Positions 8,026 to 16,761 of a stretch of 41,804 bases of DNA are shown here, in pieces; the stretch's first letter is position 1, and every line of letters begins with the position of its first letter. Made by a program: the position numbers and the translations under genes. The DNA is taken from contig CAZCQP010000021.1 in NCBI GenBank assembly GCA_964500895.1, forward strand, positions 1 to 41,804, read 5' to 3'. Under the pieces are notes generated by a model, which did no database searches, was not told the DNA's origin, and was given only the letters and a program-made list of their open reading frames with translations. The stretch is from CAZCQP01 sp964500895 (GTDB taxonomy: Bacteria > Bacillota > Clostridia > Lachnospirales > JAISER01).

Positions 8026-8971
8026 CATTGCGGTTGCGTCCCTGTGGGGTGAAGATGAGCAGACAGTGAAAGAGCGGGTTGCCCTTGCTGTTGGGCTGGC
8101 CAAACAAGCGGGCACAGAAGCGGTGCTTCTCCTTGCCGGGCCGGATGTACAGGCAACCGCTCAAACCCTTTCCCATTATGGACTAAGCAAGGTTTACTAC
8201 ACGGAAAACAAGCAACTACAGCATTTTCGGCCGGATGCCTACGCCCAAGCCATGGGCAATCTGATAGAAGCGGCCAAACCCGCCGTGGTTTTGTGGGGTT
8301 CTTCCCACAAAGACAAAGCCACAGCCCCTATGCTAGCCGCCAAATATGCCACAGGGATAACCGCAGACTGTACCGCCCTTTTTATGGATGCAAACGGGCA
8401 GCTCATTCAAACCCGGCCTGCATACGGCGGAAACGTGATGGCGGACATCATCACCCCCACCGCAAGGCCACAGTTTGCCACCGTTCGGGGTGGAACAGGC
8501 CTGTTGGCAGAGAGACTCGAAGAACCCGGGCAGGTTATTGCAGTTGCCAGCCCCTCCATTGCTTCAAGGGTGCAGGTCATCAGCCGGGAAAAGGGGTTGC
8601 CGGAATCGGCGTTGAAAGATGCAAAAATCATTGTGGCGGCGGGAAAGGGTTTCAAAACAAAGGCAGACCTAGACATGGTGAAAGACTTTGCAAAGCAAAT
8701 CAACGCCCAGTATGCCGCATCACGCCCCCTTGTGGAAAAGGGCTGGGTAAGCCCAGAGCGGCAAATTGGGCTTTCTGGCAATTTTGTTAGCCCAGACGTT
8801 CTCATCACCTTGGGCATTTCAGGCTCGGTGCAGTTTATGAGCGCCATTAAAGGAGCCAAAAAAATCATTGCGGTAAACACAGACCCGGGAGCGGCCATTT
8901 TTTCGGTGGCCAGCATGCCGGTTATTGCAGACATTTACGACATACTTCCAAAACTTTTACATTCCCGCTAA
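8018..8971 (+). CDS. etfA: Electron transfer flavoprotein alpha subunit (second set)
   Basis: A 317-residue EtfA of normal length. ATG 8018 is preferred to a GTG at 8009 because AAGGAGG lies at 8003-8009, 8 bases before it. The N-terminal domain spans about 1-185; the C-terminal FAD domain holds the ASRPLVEKGW segment, QIGLSGNFVSPD, the ITLGISGSVQF segment and AVNTDPGAAIFSVA. Overlaps etfB by 8 bases. It differs from the short alpha-type protein encoded at 4927, so the operon holds two non-identical ETFs. No ferredoxin-like FixX or FixC-type ETF dehydrogenase is present to show where the electrons go next. Confidence 0.86.
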   Translation: MNNIAVASLWGEDEQTVKERVALAVGLAKQAGTEAVLLLAGPDVQATAQTLSHYGLSKVYYTENKQLQHFRPDAYAQAMGNLIEAAKPAVVLWGSSHKDKATAPMLAAKYATGITADCTALFMDANGQLIQTRPAYGGNVMADIITPTARPQFATVRGGTGLLAERLEEPGQVIAVASPSIASRVQVISREKGLPESALKDAKIIVAAGKGFKTKADLDMVKDFAKQINAQYAASRPLVEKGWVSPERQIGLSGNFVSPDVLITLGISGSVQFMSAIKGAKKIIAVNTDPGAAIFSVASMPVIADIYDILPKLLHSR

Positions 8972-8988
8972 GGGAGGAGGCTTTTATA

Positions 8989-10425
8989 ATGGGGAAAAAG
9001 TATATTATAGCCATAGACGGGGGCTCTCAAAGTTCCAAAGTGACCATCTTCGACACCGAAGGAAACATCATTTGTGAAGGCAGAGAAAATTTAAAGCCCA
9101 TGCACCTGCCGGCTCTGGGAGTTGCGGAATACCCGGATGACGATTTGTGGGACAGCATTGCAGTGGCAAGCCAAAAGGCCATGAGCAAATTTACAGGGGA
9201 CCCGAAAGACATTATCGCCCTGGGTTTGTGCACCATCCGTTGCTGCCGGTGCTTGCTGAAAGGCGATGGCACCCTGTATTCACCAGCCATAAGCTGGATG
9301 GATTTGCGGCTGGCACGCCCCTACGAACACGAAAGTGACGATGTGAAATACGTAACCACCACCTCGGGTTATATCACCCACCGGTTTACAGGGGAATTTA
9401 TAGACACCGCCGGCAATTACTTGGGGGAATGGCCCATCGACTTCGACACATGGCAGTGGAGCACAGACCCGGAAGTGCTCAAACACTACAACATTCCCTT
9501 GCACATGCTCTTTAAGCTGCAAGACCCAGGCACCATAGCGGGATGTGTCACAAAGGCGGCGGCAGAGAAAACAGGCATCCCGGAAGGTGTACCTGTTGTC
9601 ATTACCTCCAACGACAAGGGCGTGGAAGCCCTTGGAGCCGGCCTTAAGCCGGACAACCAAGTCTTAGTTTCCCTTGGCACATACATATGCGGCATGTTAA
9701 GCGGCACAGTGAACACCACAGGTACCAAGGATTATTTCACCAATTTCGCTTCGGTTCCGAAGCAGTTCATATACGAAAGCGGTGGAGGCGTGCGCCGGGG
9801 CATGTGGCTCATTAGCTGGGCACGGGACTTGTTGGGAGACGAAATCACCCAGCGGGCCCAAGCACTGGGCATAACTCCGGAAGAACTGTTAAGCCAAGAG
9901 GCCCAGCACGTGAATGCAGGCTGTGACGGCCTGATGATTGTACCTCATTGGCTGGCACCCCCATCCGCCAGATATAAAAAAGGGGTCATGTTAGGTTTCG
10001 ATGGCAGGCACGGGCGCTACCACATTTACCGTGCTGTGATGGAATCTATTGCGCTCACCATGAAAAACAACGTGGACGCCATGTGTAAAGAACTGCAAAT
10101 ACAACCAGAGGGGGTGATTGTTTCGGGTGGTGGCTCCAACAGCGAACTGTTTATGCAAATTTTTGCAGACGTGTTCAATTTGCCCGCAAAGCGCAATGTC
10201 ATTAACGGTTCGGCAAGCTTGGGGTGCTTCGTCTGTGCTGCAGTTGCTGTAGGGGTTTGCGAAAGCTTTGAAGCGGCGGTTGAAAAGCTTGTGAAGGTGC
10301 GTGATATATTTGAGCCCATTCCGGAAAACGCAGCACTGTATGCGCGCATGAATGCGGAAGTGTACCAGCAGATTACCGGCTATACGGACGAGGTACTGAA
10401 GAAGTCTTTTGAGATTTTCGGGTAA
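8989..10425 (+). CDS. ygcE: YgcE-like FGGY-family carbohydrate kinase
   Basis: A 478-residue FGGY kinase. The N-terminal phosphate loop IAIDGGSQSSKV, the ISWMDLRLARPYEH region, LVSLGTYICGMLSG and the C-terminal IVSGGGSNSELFMQIFADV segment mark both halves of the actin-like ATPase fold. It resembles E. coli YgcE as remembered. Likely phosphorylates a sugar, polyol or ketose using ATP; the product could be the ligand sensed by the GlpP-type regulator (inference). RBS GGGAGGAGG lies just upstream; the gap to etfA is 17 bases. Confidence 0.86.
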   Translation: MGKKYIIAIDGGSQSSKVTIFDTEGNIICEGRENLKPMHLPALGVAEYPDDDLWDSIAVASQKAMSKFTGDPKDIIALGLCTIRCCRCLLKGDGTLYSPAISWMDLRLARPYEHESDDVKYVTTTSGYITHRFTGEFIDTAGNYLGEWPIDFDTWQWSTDPEVLKHYNIPLHMLFKLQDPGTIAGCVTKAAAEKTGIPEGVPVVITSNDKGVEALGAGLKPDNQVLVSLGTYICGMLSGTVNTTGTKDYFTNFASVPKQFIYESGGGVRRGMWLISWARDLLGDEITQRAQALGITPEELLSQEAQHVNAGCDGLMIVPHWLAPPSARYKKGVMLGFDGRHGRYHIYRAVMESIALTMKNNVDAMCKELQIQPEGVIVSGGGSNSELFMQIFADVFNLPAKRNVINGSASLGCFVCAAVAVGVCESFEAAVEKLVKVRDIFEPIPENAALYARMNAEVYQQITGYTDEVLKKSFEIFG

Positions 10426-10450
10426 TGTGGGATCTAAGGAGGTGGAGGCT

Positions 10451-10972
10451 GTGGGCGACAAAACCATAAAAGTGACATACAAAAACAACTATGACGATGT
10501 AATGGAAGCCTTAACCTTGCTTGCAGGCTGGGCCGAGGGCAAGGCAAAAACCGTTAACCTAGTTATCATTGGGGCAATCGCTGTGGTGTACATCATTCTT
10601 TTTGCCAGAAACCCCGGCAATTTGGTATATTTTATGGTTGCGTTTTTGGTTATTTTTGCACTGATTTGCGTGTATTATATGCCCCTTTACCGCAGGCAAA
10701 AAATTGCCCGGGAAACCCACAAATTAAACGGCACTTACGTTGTTACCTTCAACGGCGACGGTTTTGTAACCTCTGGCAGAGAAGGGCAGATAAACGTCCA
10801 CAGTGATAAAACGGCCAGGGCAGTGGAATCGGACCGCTTGTATGTGATACGGCTGGAAAACTTCTACACCTTTTGCATCCCCAAACGGTGCCTGTCTCAA
10901 GACGAGGACCAGTTCATTCACGATTTCCTTGTACAGAATATCCGCAAGTACAGGCTTGCCCAAAACAATTGA
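10451..10972 (+). CDS. Small YcxB-like membrane protein
   Basis: A 173-residue protein with GTG 10451 chosen because AAGGAGGTGG precedes it. It has a polar N-terminal segment (about 40 residues), two adjacent transmembrane segments (VNLVIIGAIAVVYIILF and YFMVAFLVIFALICVYYM), then a cytoplasmic domain with FNGDGFVTSGREGQINV and ENFYTFCIPKRCLS, a pattern like the YcxB C-terminal domain. YcxB-like proteins have no settled function. It sits between the kinase and the transporter with short gaps (25 and 34 bases), so it is part of the operon. Confidence 0.65.
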   Translation: MGDKTIKVTYKNNYDDVMEALTLLAGWAEGKAKTVNLVIIGAIAVVYIILFARNPGNLVYFMVAFLVIFALICVYYMPLYRRQKIARETHKLNGTYVVTFNGDGFVTSGREGQINVHSDKTARAVESDRLYVIRLENFYTFCIPKRCLSQDEDQFIHDFLVQNIRKYRLAQNN

Positions 10973-11006
10973 ACCATTGAACTTTATTAAAAGGAGGAAA
11001 AGATTT

Positions 11007-12683
11007 ATGACAGAGAAAAAGCAACAAGGATTAAGACATGGCGTGTTCTGGCCGCCCTTTATACTTCTGATTGCGCTTGTAATCATCGGCTTTGTAAACG
11101 CCGATGCATTTAACATGCTTCTGGGTACCGTCACCACCTGGATACTTACAAAGTTTGCCTGGCTCTTCAGCTTAAACACCCTGTTTTGCGTTCTTGCCAT
11201 TGTAATCATATATTTTTCTCCCCTTGGAAAAGTAAGAATCGGCGGCTCTAAGGCCCGCCCCATGATGGGCTACACAAACCTTTTGTGGATAACCCTGTGC
11301 ACCACCATTGCAGCCGGCATCCTGTTCTGGGGCTCTGCCGAACCTCTTGTACACCTGTATGCACCACCCATTCCAACCCATGCGCCCGGTTCCCCGGAAG
11401 CAGCCATTTACGCCATGGAAATCATGTTCCTGGAATGGACATGGTCGCCTTATGCCCTGTACACCATCGGCTCTATTGCCTTTGCTTTCGCCTTCTACAA
11501 CATGAAGAAGCCCTACTCTCTAGGTTCCATGCTGTACCCAGCGTTGGGAGACAGAATCACAGAGCCGCTACTGCCCATCGTTGATGCCATCTGCGTATTT
11601 GCACTTGTTGCAGGTGTTTCTGCCTCTTTGGGTACCGGTACGCTCACCCTTTCCGGCGGTATTTCCACCATCTTCGGTGTGGAATCTTCAAAAACACTGT
11701 GGACCATTTTACTGGTGGTTATTGTGGCAGTGTTCATTCTTTCTGCTGTGTCTGGCGTTATGAAAGGCATCCGTGTTTTGTCTACCATCAACACCCGCAT
11801 CTATCTGTTCATTTTCATTTGCCTTGCAGTTTTTGGGCCTATTAGCAAAATGCTGAACCTGGCCGTGGAAGGGCTGGGCGCTTATGCCACCGATTTCTTT
11901 AAACTAAGCTTGTTTACAGACCAAGCCAGCGGCGGACTTTGGTCCACGGGCTGGCCCATCTTCTACTGGTGCAACTGGCTGGCTTGGATGCCCCTTTCTG
12001 CGGCGTTTTTGGGCCGCATAGTCCGTGGGTACACCATTAAAGATGCCATTAAGGCAAACTTTGTGGTTCCTGCCATTTTCAGCACCATCTGGATGGGATT
12101 GTTCTCCACAGCCACCTTGTATTATGAAATGAACGGCGAACTTTTGTATAACGGCACCAATATGGGGCCGCAAATTGCCGACTGGTCCTTGAACTCTGAA
12201 CTTGCAGTTTATGCCGTGCTTGGCAAAATTCCCTTTTCTATGATCATCATTCCTGTTTATGTTATTGCAGTGTTTATCTCTTTCGTAACCGCAGCAGACT
12301 CCAACACCACATCTTTGGCGGGCCTGTGCTCCACGGGCATTTCCACAGACGATTCAGAAGCAAAACCCAGCCTTAAAATACTGTGGGGCATCACCATGGG
12401 CCTTGTAACCTTTGTTATGGTGGTTTTAGGCGGCGGCATTTCCGGCATCAAAGCAGCATCCAACCTGGGTGGCTTCCCCATTCTCTTTATTTGTATTGTC
12501 ACCGTGTTTGGTATGCTTAAAGTTGCATCTAACCCCATGAAGTTCGACACGTATAAAGAGGACTACGACCTCTCTGGCGCACCTATCCCCTCACCGCAAC
12601 TGGCCCCCGAAGATGAAGGCAAGTTGGGCTGGTTTGATAAGATGTTCAACAAAAAGGCAGAGGATGAAACACTTCAAGGATAA
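11007..12683 (+). CDS. BCCT-family (betaine/carnitine/choline) transporter
   Basis: A 558-residue protein with about 12 membrane segments; ATG 11007 follows AGGAGG at 10992-10997. BCCT hallmarks are visible: an early FSPLGKVRIGG loop, the EWTWSPYALY segment, the glycine-rich AGVSASLGTGTLTLSGG stretch, and WPIFYWCNWLAWMPLS followed by FLGRIVRGYTIKD. In the last, one Trp of the usual YWAWW box is replaced by Asn, which may alter the substrate site. Family members carry quaternary ammonium compounds or related zwitterions, by Na+ symport or exchange. It takes the place of the MFS carrier found in the E. coli ygc cluster, implying an amine-bearing substrate (inference). Confidence 0.9.
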   Translation: MTEKKQQGLRHGVFWPPFILLIALVIIGFVNADAFNMLLGTVTTWILTKFAWLFSLNTLFCVLAIVIIYFSPLGKVRIGGSKARPMMGYTNLLWITLCTTIAAGILFWGSAEPLVHLYAPPIPTHAPGSPEAAIYAMEIMFLEWTWSPYALYTIGSIAFAFAFYNMKKPYSLGSMLYPALGDRITEPLLPIVDAICVFALVAGVSASLGTGTLTLSGGISTIFGVESSKTLWTILLVVIVAVFILSAVSGVMKGIRVLSTINTRIYLFIFICLAVFGPISKMLNLAVEGLGAYATDFFKLSLFTDQASGGLWSTGWPIFYWCNWLAWMPLSAAFLGRIVRGYTIKDAIKANFVVPAIFSTIWMGLFSTATLYYEMNGELLYNGTNMGPQIADWSLNSELAVYAVLGKIPFSMIIIPVYVIAVFISFVTAADSNTTSLAGLCSTGISTDDSEAKPSLKILWGITMGLVTFVMVVLGGGISGIKAASNLGGFPILFICIVTVFGMLKVASNPMKFDTYKEDYDLSGAPIPSPQLAPEDEGKLGWFDKMFNKKAEDETLQG

Positions 12684-12699
12684 TTTCCAAATCTTTTTT

Positions 12700-12730
12700 A
12701 TAGGAATGCCGCATGTTGCGGCATTCCTAT
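12700..12730 (+). other. Intercistronic hairpin between transporter and methyltransferase
   Basis: A perfect 14-base stem (12700-12713 with 12717-12730, loop TGT) built around GCCGCA/TGCGGC. A T-run lies on its upstream side, but none follows it on either strand, so read-through into the methyltransferase gene is expected, perhaps at a reduced level. Confidence 0.6.
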
Positions 12731-12762
12731 AAGCGCCAATACAGTAAGTGGGAGGAACAGCA

Positions 12763-14166
12763 ATGCTTAACGTTGAAATGCGCATATTTACCCCTGAACA
12801 AGTTTGGCAAATACACGAAAAGACCCTAGAATTTCTTGAAAAGTACGGCATTTGCATGGAATATGCCCCGGCTGTGGATGTTTTCAAGGCCCACGGTGCC
12901 CAGGTGGATGGCTTTATGGTGAAAATGCCCCGTGCCCTTGTGGAAAAGGCCATGCAAAATGCCCCATCCTCTTTTGCCCTTTGGGCCAGAGACCCCCAGT
13001 ATCAGTTAACCATCGGCCGTGGTGAAAAAACCGTGTTAGGCCCGGTTGCCGGTGCGGTTTTTGTTTCAGGCAGCCAGGGCCACCGAACAGCCACCTTTGA
13101 TGATGCCATCAAGTTCCACAAACTCGCCCACACCAGCGACATCTGCAACTTTACAGCAGCCGGGCTCATTTATCCCCCGGCAGAAGACAGCAACGAAGGC
13201 TTGAAGCGGCAGTTGCTCACCGCTATTGAATATTCCTCCAAACCCCTTTTAGGGCTTACCCAAAATGAAAACATTGCCAAAATGACCCTATCCGCCTTAA
13301 AAGCATTCTCCCCAAACATGCCCCACTACGTGATGGGTGTTTGCAACAGCTTGTCTCCGCTTAAATGGGATGAAAACATGCTGGGAGCAATCATGGCCTT
13401 TGCCGAAGAAGCACAGCCCCTTATTTTTGCCTGCTGCTCCATGGCCGGGTTTACATCACCCCTTACCGTTGCAGACACGGTGCTTAATAACAACATTGAA
13501 ATTGTGGCAGGCATTGTGCTGGCCCAACTTATAAACCCCGGAACCCCAGTGATTTACGGCAATACCTCCACCGCTACAGACATGAAAAGCTTTACCCTGG
13601 CCTCGGGGGGGCCGGAATGTGCCCTCATTGCCGTGGGTGCTTCCCAGATGGCGGAACATTACAATGTTCCCCTGCGCTGCCTGGGTGGGCTGAACGATGC
13701 CAAGGAGTTGGATTTTCAGTGCGGTGCAGAAGCCGCCACCAACATGTTCTTTAACTTGAATAACAAAACAAGCTTAACCCTGCACGGCCTTGGGGTTATG
13801 GAATCGTTTATGTCTGCCTGCTATGAAAAATGGGTACTGGATGAAGAACTGGTTCGGCGCATTTACCGGATGCAGCAAGGCCCGGGGGTCTCCAGCCCGC
13901 AAATTGTGGATACCATGGGGGCAAAAGGCAGCCGGGGCAACTACATTAACGATGACGACACCCTGGAGAATTTCAGAGAGGAACTGCACATTCCCCAGAT
14001 TTTTGACCGAAGCTCTTATGAGGTGTATGCTGCAAAGCAGCTAAACATCATGCACATTGCAGAAAGTGTGGTTGCAAGGCGTATTGAGGGTTATGAAAAA
14101 CCGGATACCCCCAAAGAAACTTTAAGCCATGTTCAAAAATTAGTGTGGGATTGGCACTGTTCTTAA
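12763..14166 (+). CDS. MttB-family corrinoid methyltransferase, non-pyrrolysine
   Basis: A 467-residue trimethylamine methyltransferase (MttB) family protein; ATG 12763 follows GGAGG at 12751-12755. Family features include the N-terminal FTPEQVWQIHEKTLEFLEKYGI, the LGPVAGAVFV segment, NPGTPVIYGNTSTATDM, LGGLNDAKELDFQCG and HGLGVMES near residues 341-348. The frame contains no internal TAG, so it lacks pyrrolysine and belongs with the large group that includes glycine betaine, carnitine and proline betaine demethylases. These transfer a methyl group to a corrinoid protein, but none is encoded nearby. Substrate unknown; the linked BCCT carrier suggests a quaternary amine. Last gene of the operon. 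Confidence 0.88.
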   Translation: MLNVEMRIFTPEQVWQIHEKTLEFLEKYGICMEYAPAVDVFKAHGAQVDGFMVKMPRALVEKAMQNAPSSFALWARDPQYQLTIGRGEKTVLGPVAGAVFVSGSQGHRTATFDDAIKFHKLAHTSDICNFTAAGLIYPPAEDSNEGLKRQLLTAIEYSSKPLLGLTQNENIAKMTLSALKAFSPNMPHYVMGVCNSLSPLKWDENMLGAIMAFAEEAQPLIFACCSMAGFTSPLTVADTVLNNNIEIVAGIVLAQLINPGTPVIYGNTSTATDMKSFTLASGGPECALIAVGASQMAEHYNVPLRCLGGLNDAKELDFQCGAEAATNMFFNLNNKTSLTLHGLGVMESFMSACYEKWVLDEELVRRIYRMQQGPGVSSPQIVDTMGAKGSRGNYINDDDTLENFREELHIPQIFDRSSYEVYAAKQLNIMHIAESVVARRIEGYEKPDTPKETLSHVQKLVWDWHCS

Positions 14167-14172
14167 CTTGCC

Positions 14173-14220
14173 AAATAAAACAACCGTTGAAGCAGCTTGC
14201 CTTCAACGGTTGTTTTATTT
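14173..14220. terminator. Bidirectional terminator between convergent genes
   Basis: A perfect 20-base stem (14173-14192 with 14201-14220) around an 8-base loop, with AAATAAAA on one flank and TTTTATTT on the other. It can serve both the plus-strand operon ending at 14166 and the chemoreceptor gene ending at 14224. Confidence 0.85.
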
Positions 14221-14223
14221 ATG

Positions 14224-16761
14224 TTAAACCTTAAATTGTGCCACCATTTGCGCCAGTACGTCCGACTGGCTGTTCAGTTCTTGAGATGCGGCCGCAGATT
14301 CTTCTGCAACAGAAGAGTTGGTTTGAACAATGTCAGCAATGTGGTTGATGCCTTCTTTTATTTGTGCAACCACTTCGGTTTGCCCCATCATTGCTGTATT
14401 CATATCGCTAATAATGCCTGAAATGTAATCTGTTTCCGCCACAATTTTCTTCAATGCATCTGCCGTTTCCTGGGCAATCTGCATACCATCGTTAATTTTT
14501 AATATGGTTTCTTCAATCAGGCTTGTGGTGTCTTTGGCAGCTTCCGAGCTTCTGGATGCCAGCGACCGCACTTCCTCCGCCACCACCGAGAACCCTTTGC
14601 CATGTTCACCGGCTCTGGCGGCCTCTATGGCAGCGTTTAAAGCCAGCAAGTTTGTCTGGAATGCAATTTCATCAATGACCTTAATAATTTGAGACGTATT
14701 GTTTGAAGAAGTAATGATTTCATCCATGGACGAAAGCATCTGTGCCATGCCTTCGTTGCCGGACTTGGCGCTTTCCATAGATTTTTGCGACAATGCATTG
14801 GCGCTTTTAGATTTTTCCGAAGTTTCTTGAATTTGCTGGTTCACAAGGGTGATGGATGCATTCAATTGTTCCACAAAGCTGGCCTGTTCGCTGGCCCCGG
14901 TGGAAAGGTTCATGGCAGAAGTAGACAACAGCTCTGCACCAGTTAACACACTTTCCGCAGAAGCCTGTATGCCCGAAACCGTGTTTCTAAGAATGAGCCC
15001 AATGCGGTTAATGGAATCTTTAATCATGCTAAACTGCCCTTCATATTCCCTTGTGATGTCGTTGCTTAAGTCCCCCATGGCCACACTTTCAAGTATGGTG
15101 GAAATTTCATTAATGTAGGATTTTGTAGAGCCAATCATCTTGTTAAAGGAGTCCATCATTTCTGCAAAGCTGCCCTTATAGTTATTACTCACGTTGCAGT
15201 TAAAATTGCCATGGGAAAGCTGAACCAGAATCTCTTTGGATTCCTGTATAGGTGCATCCACCGTTTCTAATAAACAATTTAAAGAATCTGTGAGTTTCTG
15301 CCAGTCTCCTGCATATTTGTCTGCGGGTATTCTTTTGGATAAATCCCCTTCCGATGCTGCGGCAATTAAAACCATAATGTCTGAATTAATGGCATATATG
15401 TTGTTTTTAAGCTTGTCGAAAATGTCGTTTAACACCGCTTTTTTACCCGGAAACTGTTTAAGCTGGTATTCAAAATTGCCGTTGCTTAATTCCCCAAAAG
15501 CATCCATAATCGTTAGGGTATCGTCTATAAGTTCCCCGGAAAGCTGATTAACGGCAAGCACCGTTTTTTTGTATTCGCCGTCAAAATCTTGGTCCGATAT
15601 GGTGGCATCAATGTTCCCGTTGCGCATTTGATGCATCAGGTCGTCAATGTTGGTGGTTAGCAGCTGAACCATGTTTTTAAGCTTGGTGAAGGAATGGGAC
15701 AACAGCCCAAGCTCGTCGTTGCTTTCAAAGTGCAGGCTAACACTTAAATCCCCCATGGATAGCTTTTCCACATTGCTGGTGATAAGGCTAATGGGCTTGG
15801 TATATCCCCGGATAATGCGAAACAGCAGGAAAGCCAGAATCAGTTGTAAAGACACGCCTAACACCAGTGCAAACATTATCTCCTTATTCACATTGCCGTT
15901 AATTTCAGACTTTTTAACCGCACTGATGGATTGCCACGGTTTATCAATGCCACGAAGCAGTACGTCATGCTCACGGTAAAAAACATCGTCAAGGTTTCCC
16001 AGGGTAGACACATCTTCCCCAAACAATTCGTGGTCTTTGCTATGCACAATAATCATGTCTTTATCGGATATTAAATAGCTATAACTTGTTTCAAAAGCGC
16101 CGCTTTCAAATTCTATACTAGACAAAACAGCACTATCTAAGTCAATACCCACACAGCCTATAAACTTGCCGCTTTCATCTTGAATGGGCGCTATGATGGA
16201 CAAAACCACTTTGCCTGAGTATATATCGTAGTATGGGGACTTTGTATACGGTTCATTTTTTTGCTGCACTTCTTTAAAATAATCGGTCTCTATGTAATTC
16301 GATTCACACGCAATGTATGTTTGAATCTGTCCATCTTCCCTATAGGCGTATATTTCCTGGTAGCCTTCGTAGTCCTCTGGAATGCCGTATGCAGCAGCCA
16401 GTGCATCTGTGGCTTGAAGCCCGCCATAGGTTTCATCTTTTACCCACTCTACATACACCCCCTGCACATTGTCATTCAGGGCTATGAAAGAGTTTACAAA
16501 AGCCTGGCTTGCTGAACCTCTTGTATAAGGGGGCACACTTTCAAGCTGGGCGGCCATGGTTTGTACAATGTTATACATGCCGTTTAGGTAGCTGTCTGTC
16601 ACCTGTGCATTTAAGGTGGATAGTACATCCAACTCTTGCTCCGATAATTCAACGATTGTTTTTCTCAAAAAAAAGGAGTTGAAAATGATGATGATTGAGA
16701 CCACACAAAATACGGATACCATAACCCACTTAATGATTTTACCGCTTAGTGTTTTTTTCAT
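14224..16761 (-). CDS. Methyl-accepting chemotaxis protein, dCache sensor and extended HAMP-like linker
   Basis: An 845-residue chemoreceptor; ATG 16761 is chosen for the GGGGAGGA ribosome site 7-8 bases upstream. TM1 is about residues 9-31, an extracytoplasmic dCache_1-type sensor 35-290 (GVYVEWVKDE, SPYYDIYSGKVVLSIIAPI, FIGCVGIDLD), TM2 about 295-317. Then comes a long stretch to about residue 590 with repeated 'G(D/N)(L/F/I)' HAMP-like motifs (MGDLSVSL, NGNIDATI, NGNFEYQL, EGDLSKRI, HGNFNCNV, MGDLSNDI). The signalling hairpin tip is the IDEIAFQTNLLALNAAIEAA segment. It is convergent with the MttB gene, so it may sense a related compound, but that is only proximity. Confidence 0.92.
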   Translation of the reverse strand: MKKTLSGKIIKWVMVSVFCVVSIIIIFNSFFLRKTIVELSEQELDVLSTLNAQVTDSYLNGMYNIVQTMAAQLESVPPYTRGSASQAFVNSFIALNDNVQGVYVEWVKDETYGGLQATDALAAAYGIPEDYEGYQEIYAYREDGQIQTYIACESNYIETDYFKEVQQKNEPYTKSPYYDIYSGKVVLSIIAPIQDESGKFIGCVGIDLDSAVLSSIEFESGAFETSYSYLISDKDMIIVHSKDHELFGEDVSTLGNLDDVFYREHDVLLRGIDKPWQSISAVKKSEINGNVNKEIMFALVLGVSLQLILAFLLFRIIRGYTKPISLITSNVEKLSMGDLSVSLHFESNDELGLLSHSFTKLKNMVQLLTTNIDDLMHQMRNGNIDATISDQDFDGEYKKTVLAVNQLSGELIDDTLTIMDAFGELSNGNFEYQLKQFPGKKAVLNDIFDKLKNNIYAINSDIMVLIAAASEGDLSKRIPADKYAGDWQKLTDSLNCLLETVDAPIQESKEILVQLSHGNFNCNVSNNYKGSFAEMMDSFNKMIGSTKSYINEISTILESVAMGDLSNDITREYEGQFSMIKDSINRIGLILRNTVSGIQASAESVLTGAELLSTSAMNLSTGASEQASFVEQLNASITLVNQQIQETSEKSKSANALSQKSMESAKSGNEGMAQMLSSMDEIITSSNNTSQIIKVIDEIAFQTNLLALNAAIEAARAGEHGKGFSVVAEEVRSLASRSSEAAKDTTSLIEETILKINDGMQIAQETADALKKIVAETDYISGIISDMNTAMMGQTEVVAQIKEGINHIADIVQTNSSVAEESAAASQELNSQSDVLAQMVAQFKV

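Noticed and set aside
12763..14166. Possible pyrrolysine (in-frame TAG) in the MttB-family protein
   Set aside because: The frame is uninterrupted over its full length, so no amber codon is present.
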